Numbered from the stretch's first letter, positions 27,110 to 35,623 are shown. The stretch: 64,000 bases of DNA from Cohnella sp. GbtcB17 (GCF_019091135.1 NZ_JAGXJW010000004.1:156801-220800), one strand, 5' to 3'. Notes: generated from the sequence alone by a model not told the origin. Made by a program: numbers and translations.

Positions 27110-28234
27110 ATGGACGCCGGAAATAAGCTTGTGAAGGGCCCGCTTGCCCTGTACGAACAGATGCGGCTCAAAATCGTCGAGCTGATCGAGGAACGCCGGC
27201 TGCAGCCGCACGATCCGTTGCCTTCGGAGGTCGAGCTGGCCGCCTTGTTCGGCGTGAGCACGAGGACAAGCAAAGAAGCGCTGATCGCGCTCGCCAAGGA
27301 GGGCATCGTCTACCGGATGCCCAGGCGCGGCACGTTCCTGGCCGAGGCGAAGGGCGCTGGCAGTGCAGGCAGCACCGGCGTGCGCCTGAAGCTGGCCGTC
27401 GTGCTGCCTGCGCTTGACGACTATACCGGCAAAATCGTGGAAGCGGCCATTGAGGCAGGCAGCCGCCAGGACGCGGACATCGCTCTTTATATTTCGGGCG
27501 GCGAGCCGGAAAAGGAGGAGGAAATGATCAAGGAAGCGGCCGCGATGCAGGAGATCGGCGGCGTGATCTGGTTTCCCGGCAACCGCAAAGCTTGCAGCAA
27601 CGAGGTGCTCCGGCTTCATCTGGCCAGCTTCCCGATCGTGATCGTCGACCGGGCGTTCCGCGAGATCGATATTCCGAGCGTCTCTCACGACCATTACCAG
27701 GGCGCATACGAGCTGACCTCGTGGCTGATCGACCGGGGACACCGGCATATCGGATTTATCACGGAGGATATCGAGGGCATCATGAGCCGGGAGGAGCGTT
27801 ATCACGGCTATTTGCAGGCGCTGCTGGATCGCGGCATTCCTTTTTCCAAAGCGTTAAGCTACATTTGCGCGGATGCGCCGGATGCGGACGAGGAGAGGAA
27901 GCGATCGGAGCTGCACGCCTTTTTGCTTGAGCATCCCGAGATGAGCGCCGTTTTCTGCGCCAACGATCTGCTCGCCAACCTGACGATCAACACTTGCGTA
28001 CGCGCGGGTATCGACGTGCCCGGCCGGCTGTCGGTCGCGGGATTCACCGACTCGTCCGTCGCGCAGCTATCGGTCGTCCCGATCACGACCGTGCGCAAGC
28101 CGCCCGAGCCGCTGGGCGAAGCCGCCGTCGCGCTGCTCCTGGAGCGGATCCGCCATCCGGAACGGACGCCGCAGCCTGTGAAGCAGCCCACGACGTTGAT
28201 CGTCCGCGAGAGCGTCGCAGAAGTATGCACGTAA
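27110..28234 (+). CDS. GntR-type winged-helix / LacI-type sensor chimeric repressor (AraR-like)
   Basis: This 374-residue protein has a GntR winged helix at residues 1-75 (LYEQMRLKIVELIE, then PLPSEVELAALFGVSTRTSKEAL). A LacI/GalR periplasmic-binding-type effector domain covers about 90-370 (VIWFPGNRKACSNEV, VDRAFREIDIPSVSHDHYQGA, AVFCANDLLAN). B. subtilis AraR has this architecture. AAAGGAG precedes ATG 27110. It probably represses the sugar-interconversion operon at 28656, whose promoter carries a word also found before this gene. The stop codon lies inside the first copy of a 51-bp repeat. Confidence 0.92.
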   Translation: MDAGNKLVKGPLALYEQMRLKIVELIEERRLQPHDPLPSEVELAALFGVSTRTSKEALIALAKEGIVYRMPRRGTFLAEAKGAGSAGSTGVRLKLAVVLPALDDYTGKIVEAAIEAGSRQDADIALYISGGEPEKEEEMIKEAAAMQEIGGVIWFPGNRKACSNEVLRLHLASFPIVIVDRAFREIDIPSVSHDHYQGAYELTSWLIDRGHRHIGFITEDIEGIMSREERYHGYLQALLDRGIPFSKALSYICADAPDADEERKRSELHAFLLEHPEMSAVFCANDLLANLTINTCVRAGIDVPGRLSVAGFTDSSVAQLSVVPITTVRKPPEPLGEAAVALLLERIRHPERTPQPVKQPTTLIVRESVAEVCT

Positions 28235-28424
28235 GTCGATACATCGCGGCCCAAGCCGCGCGCCTCACCTGAAGTATGCACGTACGTTGACACTTCCGGC
28301 CTCAAGCCTCGCTCCGCGCCGGAAGTATGCACGTACGTTGACACTTCGGTCCTCAAGCCTCGCGTCGCGCTCGAAGTATGCACGTACGTCGACTACTTTC
28401 CGCCTCAAGTCCCGCTCCCCCGAC
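28220..28424. repeat. 51-bp tandem repeat, four copies
   Basis: Copies begin with AAGTATGCACGTA at 28221, 28272, 28323 and 28374, exactly 51 bp apart. The middle copies are nearly identical, and the outer ones are degraded. Each well-kept unit holds an imperfect palindrome of the form GAAGT...ACGTACGT...ACTTC, followed by a CCTCAAGCCTCGC segment. The first copy supplies the last codons and the stop of the GntR-LacI gene. On the minus strand the unit stays open as a 17-residue repeat with no start site, so it is not taken as coding. Confidence 0.88.
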
Positions 28425-28504
28425 ACACATGCTTATCAATCAGCAAGACCGTCGCCCCATTCGTTGCCCTTTTTCAGACCAATCCCAGATAAGAGCTCAG
28501 TCCG

Positions 28505-28545
28505 CAAGCCGCCCCGATGGTTGAATCGGAGCCGGCTTGTTTTTG
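28505..28545 (+). terminator. Terminator of the GntR-LacI gene
   Basis: CAAGCCG (28505-28511) pairs with CGGCTTG (28533-28539), with an inner CCGAT/ATCGG stem, and TTTTTG follows. It lies after the 51-bp repeats, so the repeats are probably transcribed as a 3' untranslated region of the regulator mRNA. Confidence 0.7.
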
Positions 28546-28594
28546 TGATGTCCTCAGTTTACGGCGGCAGCAGCAATTATTTTAAAAAAGGCGG

Positions 28595-28623
28595 TTGTAT
28601 GTACTAGTGATACATAATAGTAT
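28595..28623 (+). promoter_or_regulatory. Promoter with embedded operator for the sugar-interconversion operon
   Basis: TTGTAT (28595-28600), a 17-bp spacer and TAGTAT (28618-28623) form a plausible sigma-A promoter. The spacer contains the inverted repeat ATGTA-CTAGTGA-TACAT (28599-28615). It shares GTATGTA(C/T)TAGTGAT with the sequence before the GntR-LacI gene, as expected for a repressor site. Confidence 0.55.
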
Positions 28624-28655
28624 TAATAATAAATAAAAGTATCAGAGGTGATTCA

Positions 28656-29558
28656 GTGAAACCGAATTTGAAGCTGGGCATCAACCTCGGCTTTGCCATC
28701 AACAAGTACGTGGAGCCCGAGGTGTGGTCCCGAATCGCCGCGGAGGAGCTGGGCATTCGAAATGTTCAATTCGTCGCCGACCTGCTAAACGTCTTTTTGC
28801 CGGATGCCATCATTCGCGAGCAAGTCGAACGGATCAACCGCAGCACGCAGCAGTACGGCCTGAACGTGACCAGCACGTTCACCAGCGCTTTTACGCGCGT
28901 CAATCACTTCATGCATCCGGACGCCGAGACGCGCAAGGTATGGCTGGAGTGGTTCAAGAAGTTCGCGCGCGTCTCCGCGGAATTGGGCGCGAAGTCGACC
29001 GGCAGCCACTTCGGCATTCTCACATTCGCCGACTACGACGATCCTGCCCGCAGGGAATATCTCGTCGGCGAAGCGCTCAAAAGCTGGCAGGAGCTGAGCT
29101 GGTACTGCAAGGAGCTGGGCATGGAATACCTGATGTTCGAGCCGATGTCCATTCCGCGCGAGATGGCCAATACGGTCGAAGACACGCGGGAGCTGCTGGC
29201 GCGGCTGAACGAGGATGCAGGCATACCGTTCAAGCTGTGTCTGGACGTCGGTCATGCGCCGCATCCGGACGATCGCGATCCTTACCGCTGGGTCAGAGAG
29301 CTGGGAAGCGTGTCGCCGGTCATTCATATTCAGCAGACGGAAAAGGATCACAGCCGGCACTGGCCCTTTACGGAGGAATACAACCGGCTCGGCATCATCC
29401 ACGGCGAGCCGCTGCTGGCCGCGATCGAGCAATCGGGGGCGACGGAGGCGGAGATCGTCTTCGAGATCTCGCACCGCGAAGCCTGGTCGACGGAGTTTCG
29501 CATCATTGAAGATCACAAGGAGTCCGTCGCGTATTGGCGCCGGTTCATCGCGAAGTGA
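28656..29558 (+). CDS. Sugar (phosphate) isomerase/epimerase, xylose-isomerase-like TIM barrel
   Basis: This 300-residue protein belongs to the AP-endonuclease-family-2 TIM barrel. Metal-binding signatures include YLMFEPMSIPRE (Glu near residue 164), LDVGHAPHPDD (Asp/His near 200), HIQQTEKDHSRHWPFT (near 228) and VFEISHREAW. Such proteins isomerise or epimerise sugars or sugar phosphates. The HWPFT-type ending of the sixth strand resembles enzymes of tetritol and related polyol pathways, but that is only a hint. The start is GTG 28656 with AGAGGTGA upstream. It is the first gene of a five-gene operon. Confidence 0.82.
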   Translation: MKPNLKLGINLGFAINKYVEPEVWSRIAAEELGIRNVQFVADLLNVFLPDAIIREQVERINRSTQQYGLNVTSTFTSAFTRVNHFMHPDAETRKVWLEWFKKFARVSAELGAKSTGSHFGILTFADYDDPARREYLVGEALKSWQELSWYCKELGMEYLMFEPMSIPREMANTVEDTRELLARLNEDAGIPFKLCLDVGHAPHPDDRDPYRWVRELGSVSPVIHIQQTEKDHSRHWPFTEEYNRLGIIHGEPLLAAIEQSGATEAEIVFEISHREAWSTEFRIIEDHKESVAYWRRFIAK

Positions 29559-29575
29559 AGGAAGGAGCGAGGCAG

Positions 29576-30634
29576 ATGAGAGCGGCCGTGCTTCACGCCG
29601 TCGGCGATCTTCGGATCGAAGAGGTCGAGCGTCCGGCACCACGCAGTGGAGAAGTATTGCTTCAAGTAAAAGCTTGCGGCGTGTGCGGCTCCGACATTCC
29701 CCGCATTTTTACGAAAGGCACCTACAGCTTTCCGACGATTCCGGGACATGAATTTGCCGGAAAAATCGTGGCCGCGGGCGAGGGCGTGGACCCGGTGCTC
29801 GTCGGCCGCAAGGCCGCCGTGTTCCCGCTCATTCCATGCCGCGACTGCGCAGCGTGCGAGATCGGAGAGTTCGCCCAGTGCGAGCGCTACGACTACATGG
29901 GCTCGAGAAGTCACGGCGCATTCGCGGAATATATCGCCGTACCCGCGTGGAACGTCGTTCCGGCGCCGGATAGCCTCACTTATGAGGAGCTCGCGATGAC
30001 TGAGCCGGCAGCGGTCGCCCTGCATGCGCTCAGGCAGGCGGGCATCGAGATCGGCGACCAGGTGCTGATCAGCGGCGCAGGTCCGATCGGCCTGATGCTG
30101 GCCAAGTGGGCGTACGCCTGGGGCGCTTCGAGGGTGCTGCTGTCCGATATCGACCCCGCGAAGCTGGCGTTTGCGCGCTCTTTGGGCTTTGCTGACACGG
30201 TGAATGCAGTTGAGGAAGACGCCGCGGAACAAGTGCTCCGGATCACCGGCCGAGGGGCGGATGTCGCCGTCGAAGGCGCCGGAGCGGGGGCGTCGCTCGA
30301 GGTATGCTTGAAGGCCGCCCGCAGCTTCGGCCGCGTCGTCCTGATGGGCAATCCGGCAGGCGAGATGAAGCTCTCGCAGCAAGGGTACTGGGAGATCTTG
30401 CGCAAGCAATTGACGCTGAAGGGAACCTGGAATTCCGGCTACGCAAGTCTGCCGAAAAACGAATGGAAGCTGGTCGTCGAGGCGATGGCGGCCGGCCGGA
30501 TCGAGCTGCTGCCGCTCGTCACGAATCGCGTGCCGCTTGACGAACTGAACGACGCGTTGGAGATGATGCGGGATCGCAGCGCATTCCATAACAAAGTCAT
30601 GTTTTGCCAGAGCGAGGAGGAGGAGCAGCGATGA
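29576..30634 (+). CDS. Zinc-dependent medium-chain dehydrogenase, galactitol-1-phosphate 5-dehydrogenase-like
   Basis: This 352-residue alcohol dehydrogenase has the catalytic-zinc motif CGVCGSDIPR (Cys near residue 38), GHEFAGKI with the zinc His, a structural-zinc set of four cysteines (IPCRDCAACEIGEFAQC) and a Rossmann fingerprint ISGAGPIGLM near residue 165. The overall sequence is most like the GatD/sorbitol dehydrogenase branch, so the substrate may be a sugar alcohol or its phosphate. ATG 29576 has GGAAGGAG upstream. Its stop overlaps the next start by ATGA, so the two dehydrogenases are translationally coupled. Confidence 0.88.
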   Translation: MRAAVLHAVGDLRIEEVERPAPRSGEVLLQVKACGVCGSDIPRIFTKGTYSFPTIPGHEFAGKIVAAGEGVDPVLVGRKAAVFPLIPCRDCAACEIGEFAQCERYDYMGSRSHGAFAEYIAVPAWNVVPAPDSLTYEELAMTEPAAVALHALRQAGIEIGDQVLISGAGPIGLMLAKWAYAWGASRVLLSDIDPAKLAFARSLGFADTVNAVEEDAAEQVLRITGRGADVAVEGAGAGASLEVCLKAARSFGRVVLMGNPAGEMKLSQQGYWEILRKQLTLKGTWNSGYASLPKNEWKLVVEAMAAGRIELLPLVTNRVPLDELNDALEMMRDRSAFHNKVMFCQSEEEEQR

Positions 30635-31665
30635 AAGCCGCCGTATTGGAAGCGCTTGAACGAATGACGATCAAGGAAGTGCAGCTGCCGGAGCCGGATG
30701 ACGACAGCATGCTGATGAAGGTGGAGGCCGTCGGGATTTGCGGCTCGGACATTCGCATTTTCCACCACGGCAACAGCCGGGTCGAGCTGCCTCAGACGCT
30801 GGGCCACGAGGCGTCCGGCCGCATCGTGAAGGTCGGCCGCAACGTGACGAAGTTCGCGCCAGGGGACCGCGTATCGCTCGGTGCGGACGTTCCCTGCGGC
30901 GCGTGCGTCTTCTGCGAAGCGGGCATGGGCAACAACTGCCAGATCAACTATGCGCTAGGCTACCAATTCGCGGGCAGCTTCGCCGAATACGTCCTGCTGA
31001 ACAAGACGGTCGTCCATTACGGCCCGATCCACAAGATCGCGGATCATATTACGTACGACGAAGCCGCCCTGGCGGAGCCGCTTGCTTGCGTGCTCAACGG
31101 CCTCGAGCTGTCGAACGTCTCCATTGGGGACACGGTCGTCGTGATCGGCGCCGGACCGATCGGCTGCATGCTGGTCGAAGTGGCGCTTAAGATGGGCGCG
31201 CGCGTGCTGCTTGTGAATCGTTCCCGCCCGCGGCTTGAAATGGCGAAGCAGCTTGGCGCGCACGCCTATATCTGCTCGGCGGAGGAAAATGCGATCGAGC
31301 GGGTGCTTGAGGAAACGGGCGGTCTAGGCGCGGACGTCGTCATCACGTGCAACCCGTCTCCGGAAGCCCAGGTCGATGCGATTCATATGGCCAAAAATCG
31401 CGCGCGCGTCAATTTTTTCGGCGGTCTCCCGAAGGGTCAATCGATGGTGACGCTGGATACGAACGTCATTCATTACAAGGAGCTATTCGTTCACGGCGCC
31501 CACGGCTCGCTGCCGCGCCATCACCAGAAGGCGGTCGAGCTGATTAATACCGGCATGATCGATATGAACAAGTATATTTCGCACCGTTATCCGCTCGCAT
31601 CGATCGAAGAAGCGATCGCCATGGCGGAGAGCCATGCGGGCATGCGCGTCATTATCAAGCCTTGA
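30631..31665 (+). CDS. Second zinc-dependent medium-chain dehydrogenase (sorbitol dehydrogenase-like)
   Basis: This 344-residue protein is a paralogue of the gene before it. It has CGSDIRIFHHG and GHEASGRI for the catalytic zinc, a structural-zinc region of three clear cysteines (CGACVFCEAGMGNNC) and a Rossmann motif VIGAGPIGCM near residue 173. The start at 30631 overlaps the upstream stop by four bases and has GAGGAGGAGG before it. The pair might interconvert two polyols, or oxidise and re-reduce a sugar at different carbons. The substrate is unknown. Confidence 0.88.
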   Translation: MKAAVLEALERMTIKEVQLPEPDDDSMLMKVEAVGICGSDIRIFHHGNSRVELPQTLGHEASGRIVKVGRNVTKFAPGDRVSLGADVPCGACVFCEAGMGNNCQINYALGYQFAGSFAEYVLLNKTVVHYGPIHKIADHITYDEAALAEPLACVLNGLELSNVSIGDTVVVIGAGPIGCMLVEVALKMGARVLLVNRSRPRLEMAKQLGAHAYICSAEENAIERVLEETGGLGADVVITCNPSPEAQVDAIHMAKNRARVNFFGGLPKGQSMVTLDTNVIHYKELFVHGAHGSLPRHHQKAVELINTGMIDMNKYISHRYPLASIEEAIAMAESHAGMRVIIKP

Positions 31666-31691
31666 CGGGCTCGAACGGAGGAACCTTATCC

Positions 31692-32357
31692 ATGGGCGGT
31701 AAAATTGCGCCTTCCCTGATGTGCGCCGATTTTCTTCATCTCGAACAGACGCTGTCCGCGCTGGACCGGGCGGGCGTCGACTATCTTCACATCGACATTA
31801 TGGACGGCGCGTTCGTCCCGAACTTCACGCTCGGGCCGGACTTCGTGCATGCCGTCCGCCAGGCGACGCGCATTCCGCTCGATTTCCATCTCATGGTGGA
31901 CCACCCCGAGCGTCATCTGCATCTGTTTCCCGTACAAGAAGGGGACATCGTATCCGTGCACCAGGAATCGACGCCTCATCTGCAGCGGACGCTGCAGCAG
32001 ATCAAGTCGCTCGGCGCCAGAGCGTCCGTAGCGCTAAATCCGGCAACGTCGGTGCTGTCGATCGAGGACGTGCTGGACGACGTCGACCTGATTCTGGTCA
32101 TGACGGTGAATCCGGGCTTTGCCGGACAAAAGCTCGTACCGGCGACGCTGCAGAAAATCTCGCGGCTCAAGAAGTACCTTGAGGAACGGGATTGCGGCCA
32201 TATCGAGATTGAAGTGGACGGGAACGTAAGCATGGAAAACGCGAAAAAAATGCGGCAGGCCGGCGCGGATATTTTCGTGGCGGGCACGTCGAGCGTCTTC
32301 AAGCCCGGTGCGGACCTGGTGGCGTTGACCCAAGCGTTGCGTGAAGCCGTGGCTTAG
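31692..32357 (+). CDS. Ribulose-phosphate 3-epimerase family protein (Rpe/AlsE-like)
   Basis: This 221-residue TIM barrel has the family blocks IAPSLMCADF, HIDIMDGAFVPNFTLGP, DFHLMVDHPE, VMTVNPGFAGQK and EVDGNVS. These contain the catalytic Asp and His residues of phosphopentulose epimerases. In a sugar operon such a protein may act on another phosphoketose, as AlsE does on allulose 6-phosphate. ATG 31692 has GGAGG 10 nt upstream. An in-frame upstream ATG at 31662 lies inside the previous gene and is not favoured. Confidence 0.88.
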   Translation: MGGKIAPSLMCADFLHLEQTLSALDRAGVDYLHIDIMDGAFVPNFTLGPDFVHAVRQATRIPLDFHLMVDHPERHLHLFPVQEGDIVSVHQESTPHLQRTLQQIKSLGARASVALNPATSVLSIEDVLDDVDLILVMTVNPGFAGQKLVPATLQKISRLKKYLEERDCGHIEIEVDGNVSMENAKKMRQAGADIFVAGTSSVFKPGADLVALTQALREAVA

Positions 32358-32414
32358 TGCTGCGAGTTTGCCGGCAGCTCAAGACTTTGCTGAATGGAAA
32401 GGAGACGCGCTAAA

Positions 32415-33617
32415 ATGACGGATCGGGCTTATGCCTGCTTTGAAGACAAACAAAAAGCGAGAGGCATCGACCTCGGACAGGTGAAGGCGGCGCTTGAAGC
32501 GCTCGTCATCGAGACGCCCTCCTGGGGCTATGCGGACCAGGGGACGCGCTTCAAGACGTTCCATTATCGGGGCGCTGCGCGAACGCCGTTCGAGAAGATC
32601 GACGATGCGGCAGTCGTTCACGAATATACGGGGGCATGCCCCGCTGTAGCCATCCATATCCCTTGGGATGCGACGGACGATTACGGCGAGCTCGGCGCAT
32701 ATGCCGCGTCCAAAGGCTTGCGGATCGGCGCGGTGAACCCGAACCTGTTCCAGGATGAGGCCTACCGGCTCGGCAGCGTCACGAACAGCCTTGAAGAGGG
32801 GCGTCGCAAGGCGACCGGCCATCTGCTCGAATGCGTCGACATCGCTAAGGCGGTCGGCTCGGACGCGCTCAGCCTGTGGTTCGCGGATGGTACCAATTAT
32901 CCGGGTCAGGCGCCGATCCGGCAGCGCGCAAACTGGATGCAGGCATGCCTTCAGGAGGTGTACGCGCGGCTCGATCCAGGCATGCGGATGCTGATCGAGT
33001 ACAAGTTTTACGAGCCGGCCTTCTATCATACCGATCTCGCGGATTGGGGCATGGCGTTTAACCTGGCCAGTAAGCTCGGACCGCAAGCCGAGGTGCTCGT
33101 GGACACCGGCCACCATGCGCAGGGCGCAAACATCGAGCATATCGTCGCCTACCTGTTGAATGAGAAGAAGCTGGGCGGCTTTCATTTCAACAGCCGCAAA
33201 TACGGGGACGACGATCTGATCGTCGGCTCCATGAATCCCTACGAGCTGTTTCTAATTTTTTATCAAATTGTCGATGCCATGCGGGACGGCGACGCCGGCG
33301 TCAGGCAGACGGCGGCCAACATCGCCTACATGATCGATCAGAGCCACAATATCGAAGAGAAAATACCAGCGATAATCCGTTCCGTGCTCAACGTGCAGAC
33401 CCAATTCGCCAAGGCGCTGCTGATTAACCCCGAGGAAGTCGGGCAGGCGCAGCAACGCCAGGACGTCCTCGGCGCCGAGCACGCGGTGCGAAGCGCCTTC
33501 GAGCAGGACGTGACGCCGCTGCTGGAAGCGTTCCGCGAGGAAAGAGGCCTGCCGGCCGATCCGATGAAGGCGTTCCACGAAAGCGGCTATTTGAACCGCA
33601 TTCGCGGCAGGGGATAA
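32415..33617 (+). CDS. L-rhamnose isomerase-like protein (Pseudomonas stutzeri type)
   Basis: This 400-residue TIM barrel resembles the L-rhamnose/D-allose isomerase type. It has GTRFKTFHYRGAARTPFEKI near the start and HIPWD near residue 84. The metal-site blocks are LLIEYKFYEPAF-like (Glu near 199), VDTGHHAQGANIE and GGFHFNSRKYGDDDL. A Mn-dependent aldose-ketose isomerisation is expected. AAAGGAG lies 10 nt before ATG 32415. It is the last gene of the operon, and a terminator follows. No rhamnulokinase or rhamnulose-1-phosphate aldolase gene is nearby, so the pathway is incomplete here or differs from the standard one. Confidence 0.82.
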   Translation: MTDRAYACFEDKQKARGIDLGQVKAALEALVIETPSWGYADQGTRFKTFHYRGAARTPFEKIDDAAVVHEYTGACPAVAIHIPWDATDDYGELGAYAASKGLRIGAVNPNLFQDEAYRLGSVTNSLEEGRRKATGHLLECVDIAKAVGSDALSLWFADGTNYPGQAPIRQRANWMQACLQEVYARLDPGMRMLIEYKFYEPAFYHTDLADWGMAFNLASKLGPQAEVLVDTGHHAQGANIEHIVAYLLNEKKLGGFHFNSRKYGDDDLIVGSMNPYELFLIFYQIVDAMRDGDAGVRQTAANIAYMIDQSHNIEEKIPAIIRSVLNVQTQFAKALLINPEEVGQAQQRQDVLGAEHAVRSAFEQDVTPLLEAFREERGLPADPMKAFHESGYLNRIRGRG

Positions 33618-33649
33618 TCATAGCCATAGTCAAAGCCATAGCCATGACG

Positions 33650-33691
33650 AATAGCGGAAGTCCGAAAAAGCCGGACGCCGCTATTTGTTTT
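33650..33691 (+). terminator. Terminator of the sugar-interconversion operon
   Basis: AATAGCGG-A-GTCCG pairs with CGGAC-GCCGCTATT around AAAAAG, and TTGTTTTGC follows. It is placed 33 bp after the isomerase stop. Confidence 0.75.
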
Positions 33692-33726
33692 GCGCACTCG
33701 CGCCATTATACGCTTAAGGCGCGCGA

Positions 33727-34446
33727 TCATCCGCCTACGCGGGCGATCAGCCGGTCAAGTTCATGCGCGTACCCGTTGTGTACTACGCCGAACTCGGCGT
33801 TGACCTGGTCCAGGTAGCGGGAGGTGCCCGAGTTTCCGTGCCAGCGGTAGGCGGTGAGTGGCGAATGGACGAAATGAAAGTCGAAGCCCGCGAAAATCGT
33901 CCGCATCCAATAATCGTAATCCTGCGTATAACGAAGCCCTTCGTTAAACCAACCGACGCGGCCCACGACGCTGCGATGCATCATGACCGTACAGCCGTTG
34001 ATCGGGCAAAAGGTGTGGAACGCGCGCAGAAAAGCGCCGGCGCTATGGAATTTGACGGCCAGCTGCGGCTTCAGTAGCTCGCCGCCGGCGCCGATCAGGT
34101 CGAAGTCCGTGGCGCTGATCAAAGCGCCGCGCGTCAGCATATGGCCGAGCTGGCCGGCGACCTTGTGCGGATAAAAGAGATCGTCGGAGCTGAGCCAAGC
34201 GATGTATTCGCCTCTGGACATGCGGATGCCGTGGTTGAGCGCGCTCGCCGTACCGCCGTTCGCCTTGCCCAAGTAGTGAATTCTGGACCGGTACGGATCC
34301 AGCAGGTGCTGGTTGGCGGTTGAGCCGTCGTCTACGACGAGGACCTCGATATTCGGGTAGGTCTGCGACAGGGCGCTGGCGACCGCCTGGTTGACGTAGC
34401 CGTCGTTATAAAACGGGATGATGATGCTGACCAGAGGCCCGGACAT
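33727..34446 (-). CDS. Glycosyltransferase family 2
   Basis: This 239-residue GT-A fold transferase has the nucleotide-sugar blocks VSIIIPFYNDG, VLVVDDGST and a DxD-like YIAWLSSDDLFY near residue 85. The acceptor-side motif is YTQDYDYWMR near residue 181. There are no membrane segments, so it is a soluble or peripheral cytoplasmic enzyme transferring a sugar to a surface glycan or lipid. AAGGGGGAC precedes the ATG. It stands alone between two convergent or divergent neighbours, so its pathway is unknown. Confidence 0.9.
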   Translation of the reverse strand: MSGPLVSIIIPFYNDGYVNQAVASALSQTYPNIEVLVVDDGSTANQHLLDPYRSRIHYLGKANGGTASALNHGIRMSRGEYIAWLSSDDLFYPHKVAGQLGHMLTRGALISATDFDLIGAGGELLKPQLAVKFHSAGAFLRAFHTFCPINGCTVMMHRSVVGRVGWFNEGLRYTQDYDYWMRTIFAGFDFHFVHSPLTAYRWHGNSGTSRYLDQVNAEFGVVHNGYAHELDRLIARVGG

Positions 34447-34622
34447 CGTTTGTCCCCCTTCCCCGTCTTTCTTCCATGACAGTCTATGTCCAAGAAGTCG
34501 GGAGAGGCACGACGCTTGACCGGGGGGCAGCCGTCACGAATGAGATAGCAAGGAATGCTATGCCGTTTTCGATCGCAGCAGGCCTATCAGTCGGCTCTCT
34601 TATTGAAAACCAATTATTTCCT

Positions 34623-34651
34623 TTGCCTAAGCGCGGATCGAGGCGTATAAT
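34623..34651 (+). promoter_or_regulatory. Sigma-A promoter of rarD
   Basis: TTGCCT (34623-34628), a 17-bp spacer and a perfect TATAAT (34646-34651) lie 36 bp before the rarD start codon. Confidence 0.7.
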
Positions 34652-34687
34652 CCGTTCAGACATCGAGCGAGAAGCGAGGAAAAGGTT

Positions 34688-35566
34688 ATGAACAACGGGT
34701 TGGTCAACGCGGTTATCGCGTATATCATGTGGGGGGTTCTCCCGCTTTATTGGAAGCTGTTCAACGATGTGCCGGCGGGCGAGATTCTGTCGCATCGGGT
34801 CGTCTGGTCTTTTGTCTTCATGGGCATCGTCGTGGTTCTGCAGCGCCGCTGGGGCGATATGAAGCGAATTGCGGCCAGCCGCGCGCTCCTGCTGCCGCTC
34901 GTCGCCAGCGGGCTCTTGATCGCGGCCAATTGGCTCATCTTCATCTGGGCGGTCAACAACGGCCATGTCGTCGAGACAAGTCTCGGCTACTATTTGAACC
35001 CGCTGCTGAACGTGCTGCTGGCGGTCGTCTTCCTTCGCGAGAAGCCGAACCGCGGCCAATGGCTCGCGATCGCCATCGCAGGCGCCGCGGTGCTGATCAT
35101 CGCCGTCGACTACGGGCGGTTCCCGTGGATCGCGATCTCGCTCGCCGCGTCGTTCGGGTTGTACGGCTTCGCGAAGAAAAAGATCCGGCAGGACGCATCG
35201 ATTGGCTTGCTGTCGGAGACGGCGGTCGTCCTGCCGATCGCGCTCGGCTATTGGATCTACCTGGCCGCCGCGGGCAAGACGACGGCATGGACGCTGCCTG
35301 CGTCCACGTTCGTCGAGCTGCTGCTGTCCGGCATCGTGACGGCGCTGCCGCTGCTCTTCTTCGCGCGGGCGGCCGCCCGCATGTCGCTGTCCACGCTCGG
35401 CTTCGTGCAGTATATCGGGCCGACGATCATGCTGCTCCTTAGCGTGTTTGCGTTCAAGGAATCGGTGTCGCCGGTTTTGCTCGTCGGCTTCTCGCTGATC
35501 TGGACCGCGCTGATCGTATATGCCGCCGCATCGGTTCGCGGCGCGAGACTCGCAAAGGCGGGCTGA
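34688..35566 (+). CDS. rarD: EamA-family transporter RarD
   Basis: This 292-residue membrane protein has about ten hydrophobic segments in two EamA halves. RarD signatures include AYIMWGVLPLYWKL at the start, EILSHRVVWS near residue 30, NWLIFIWAVNNGHVVETSLG near 82 and YYLNPLLNVLL. RarD proteins are predicted small-molecule exporters, and the substrate is not established. GAGGAAAAGG precedes the ATG. A strong promoter of its own lies upstream, so it is probably a single-gene unit unrelated to the glycan genes. Confidence 0.93.
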   Translation: MNNGLVNAVIAYIMWGVLPLYWKLFNDVPAGEILSHRVVWSFVFMGIVVVLQRRWGDMKRIAASRALLLPLVASGLLIAANWLIFIWAVNNGHVVETSLGYYLNPLLNVLLAVVFLREKPNRGQWLAIAIAGAAVLIIAVDYGRFPWIAISLAASFGLYGFAKKKIRQDASIGLLSETAVVLPIALGYWIYLAAAGKTTAWTLPASTFVELLLSGIVTALPLLFFARAAARMSLSTLGFVQYIGPTIMLLLSVFAFKESVSPVLLVGFSLIWTALIVYAAASVRGARLAKAG

Positions 35567-35623
35567 ACGCAGGCGACAGCACAAGCAATCCGGCGCTCAA
35601 GGACAAGCTCCGGGCCGGCTGCT

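Noticed and set aside
27859..28383. Minus-strand frame with a 17-residue repeat over the 51-bp array
   Set aside because: There is no start site. Its body is antisense to the GntR-LacI sensor domain, and the openness follows from a period divisible by three.
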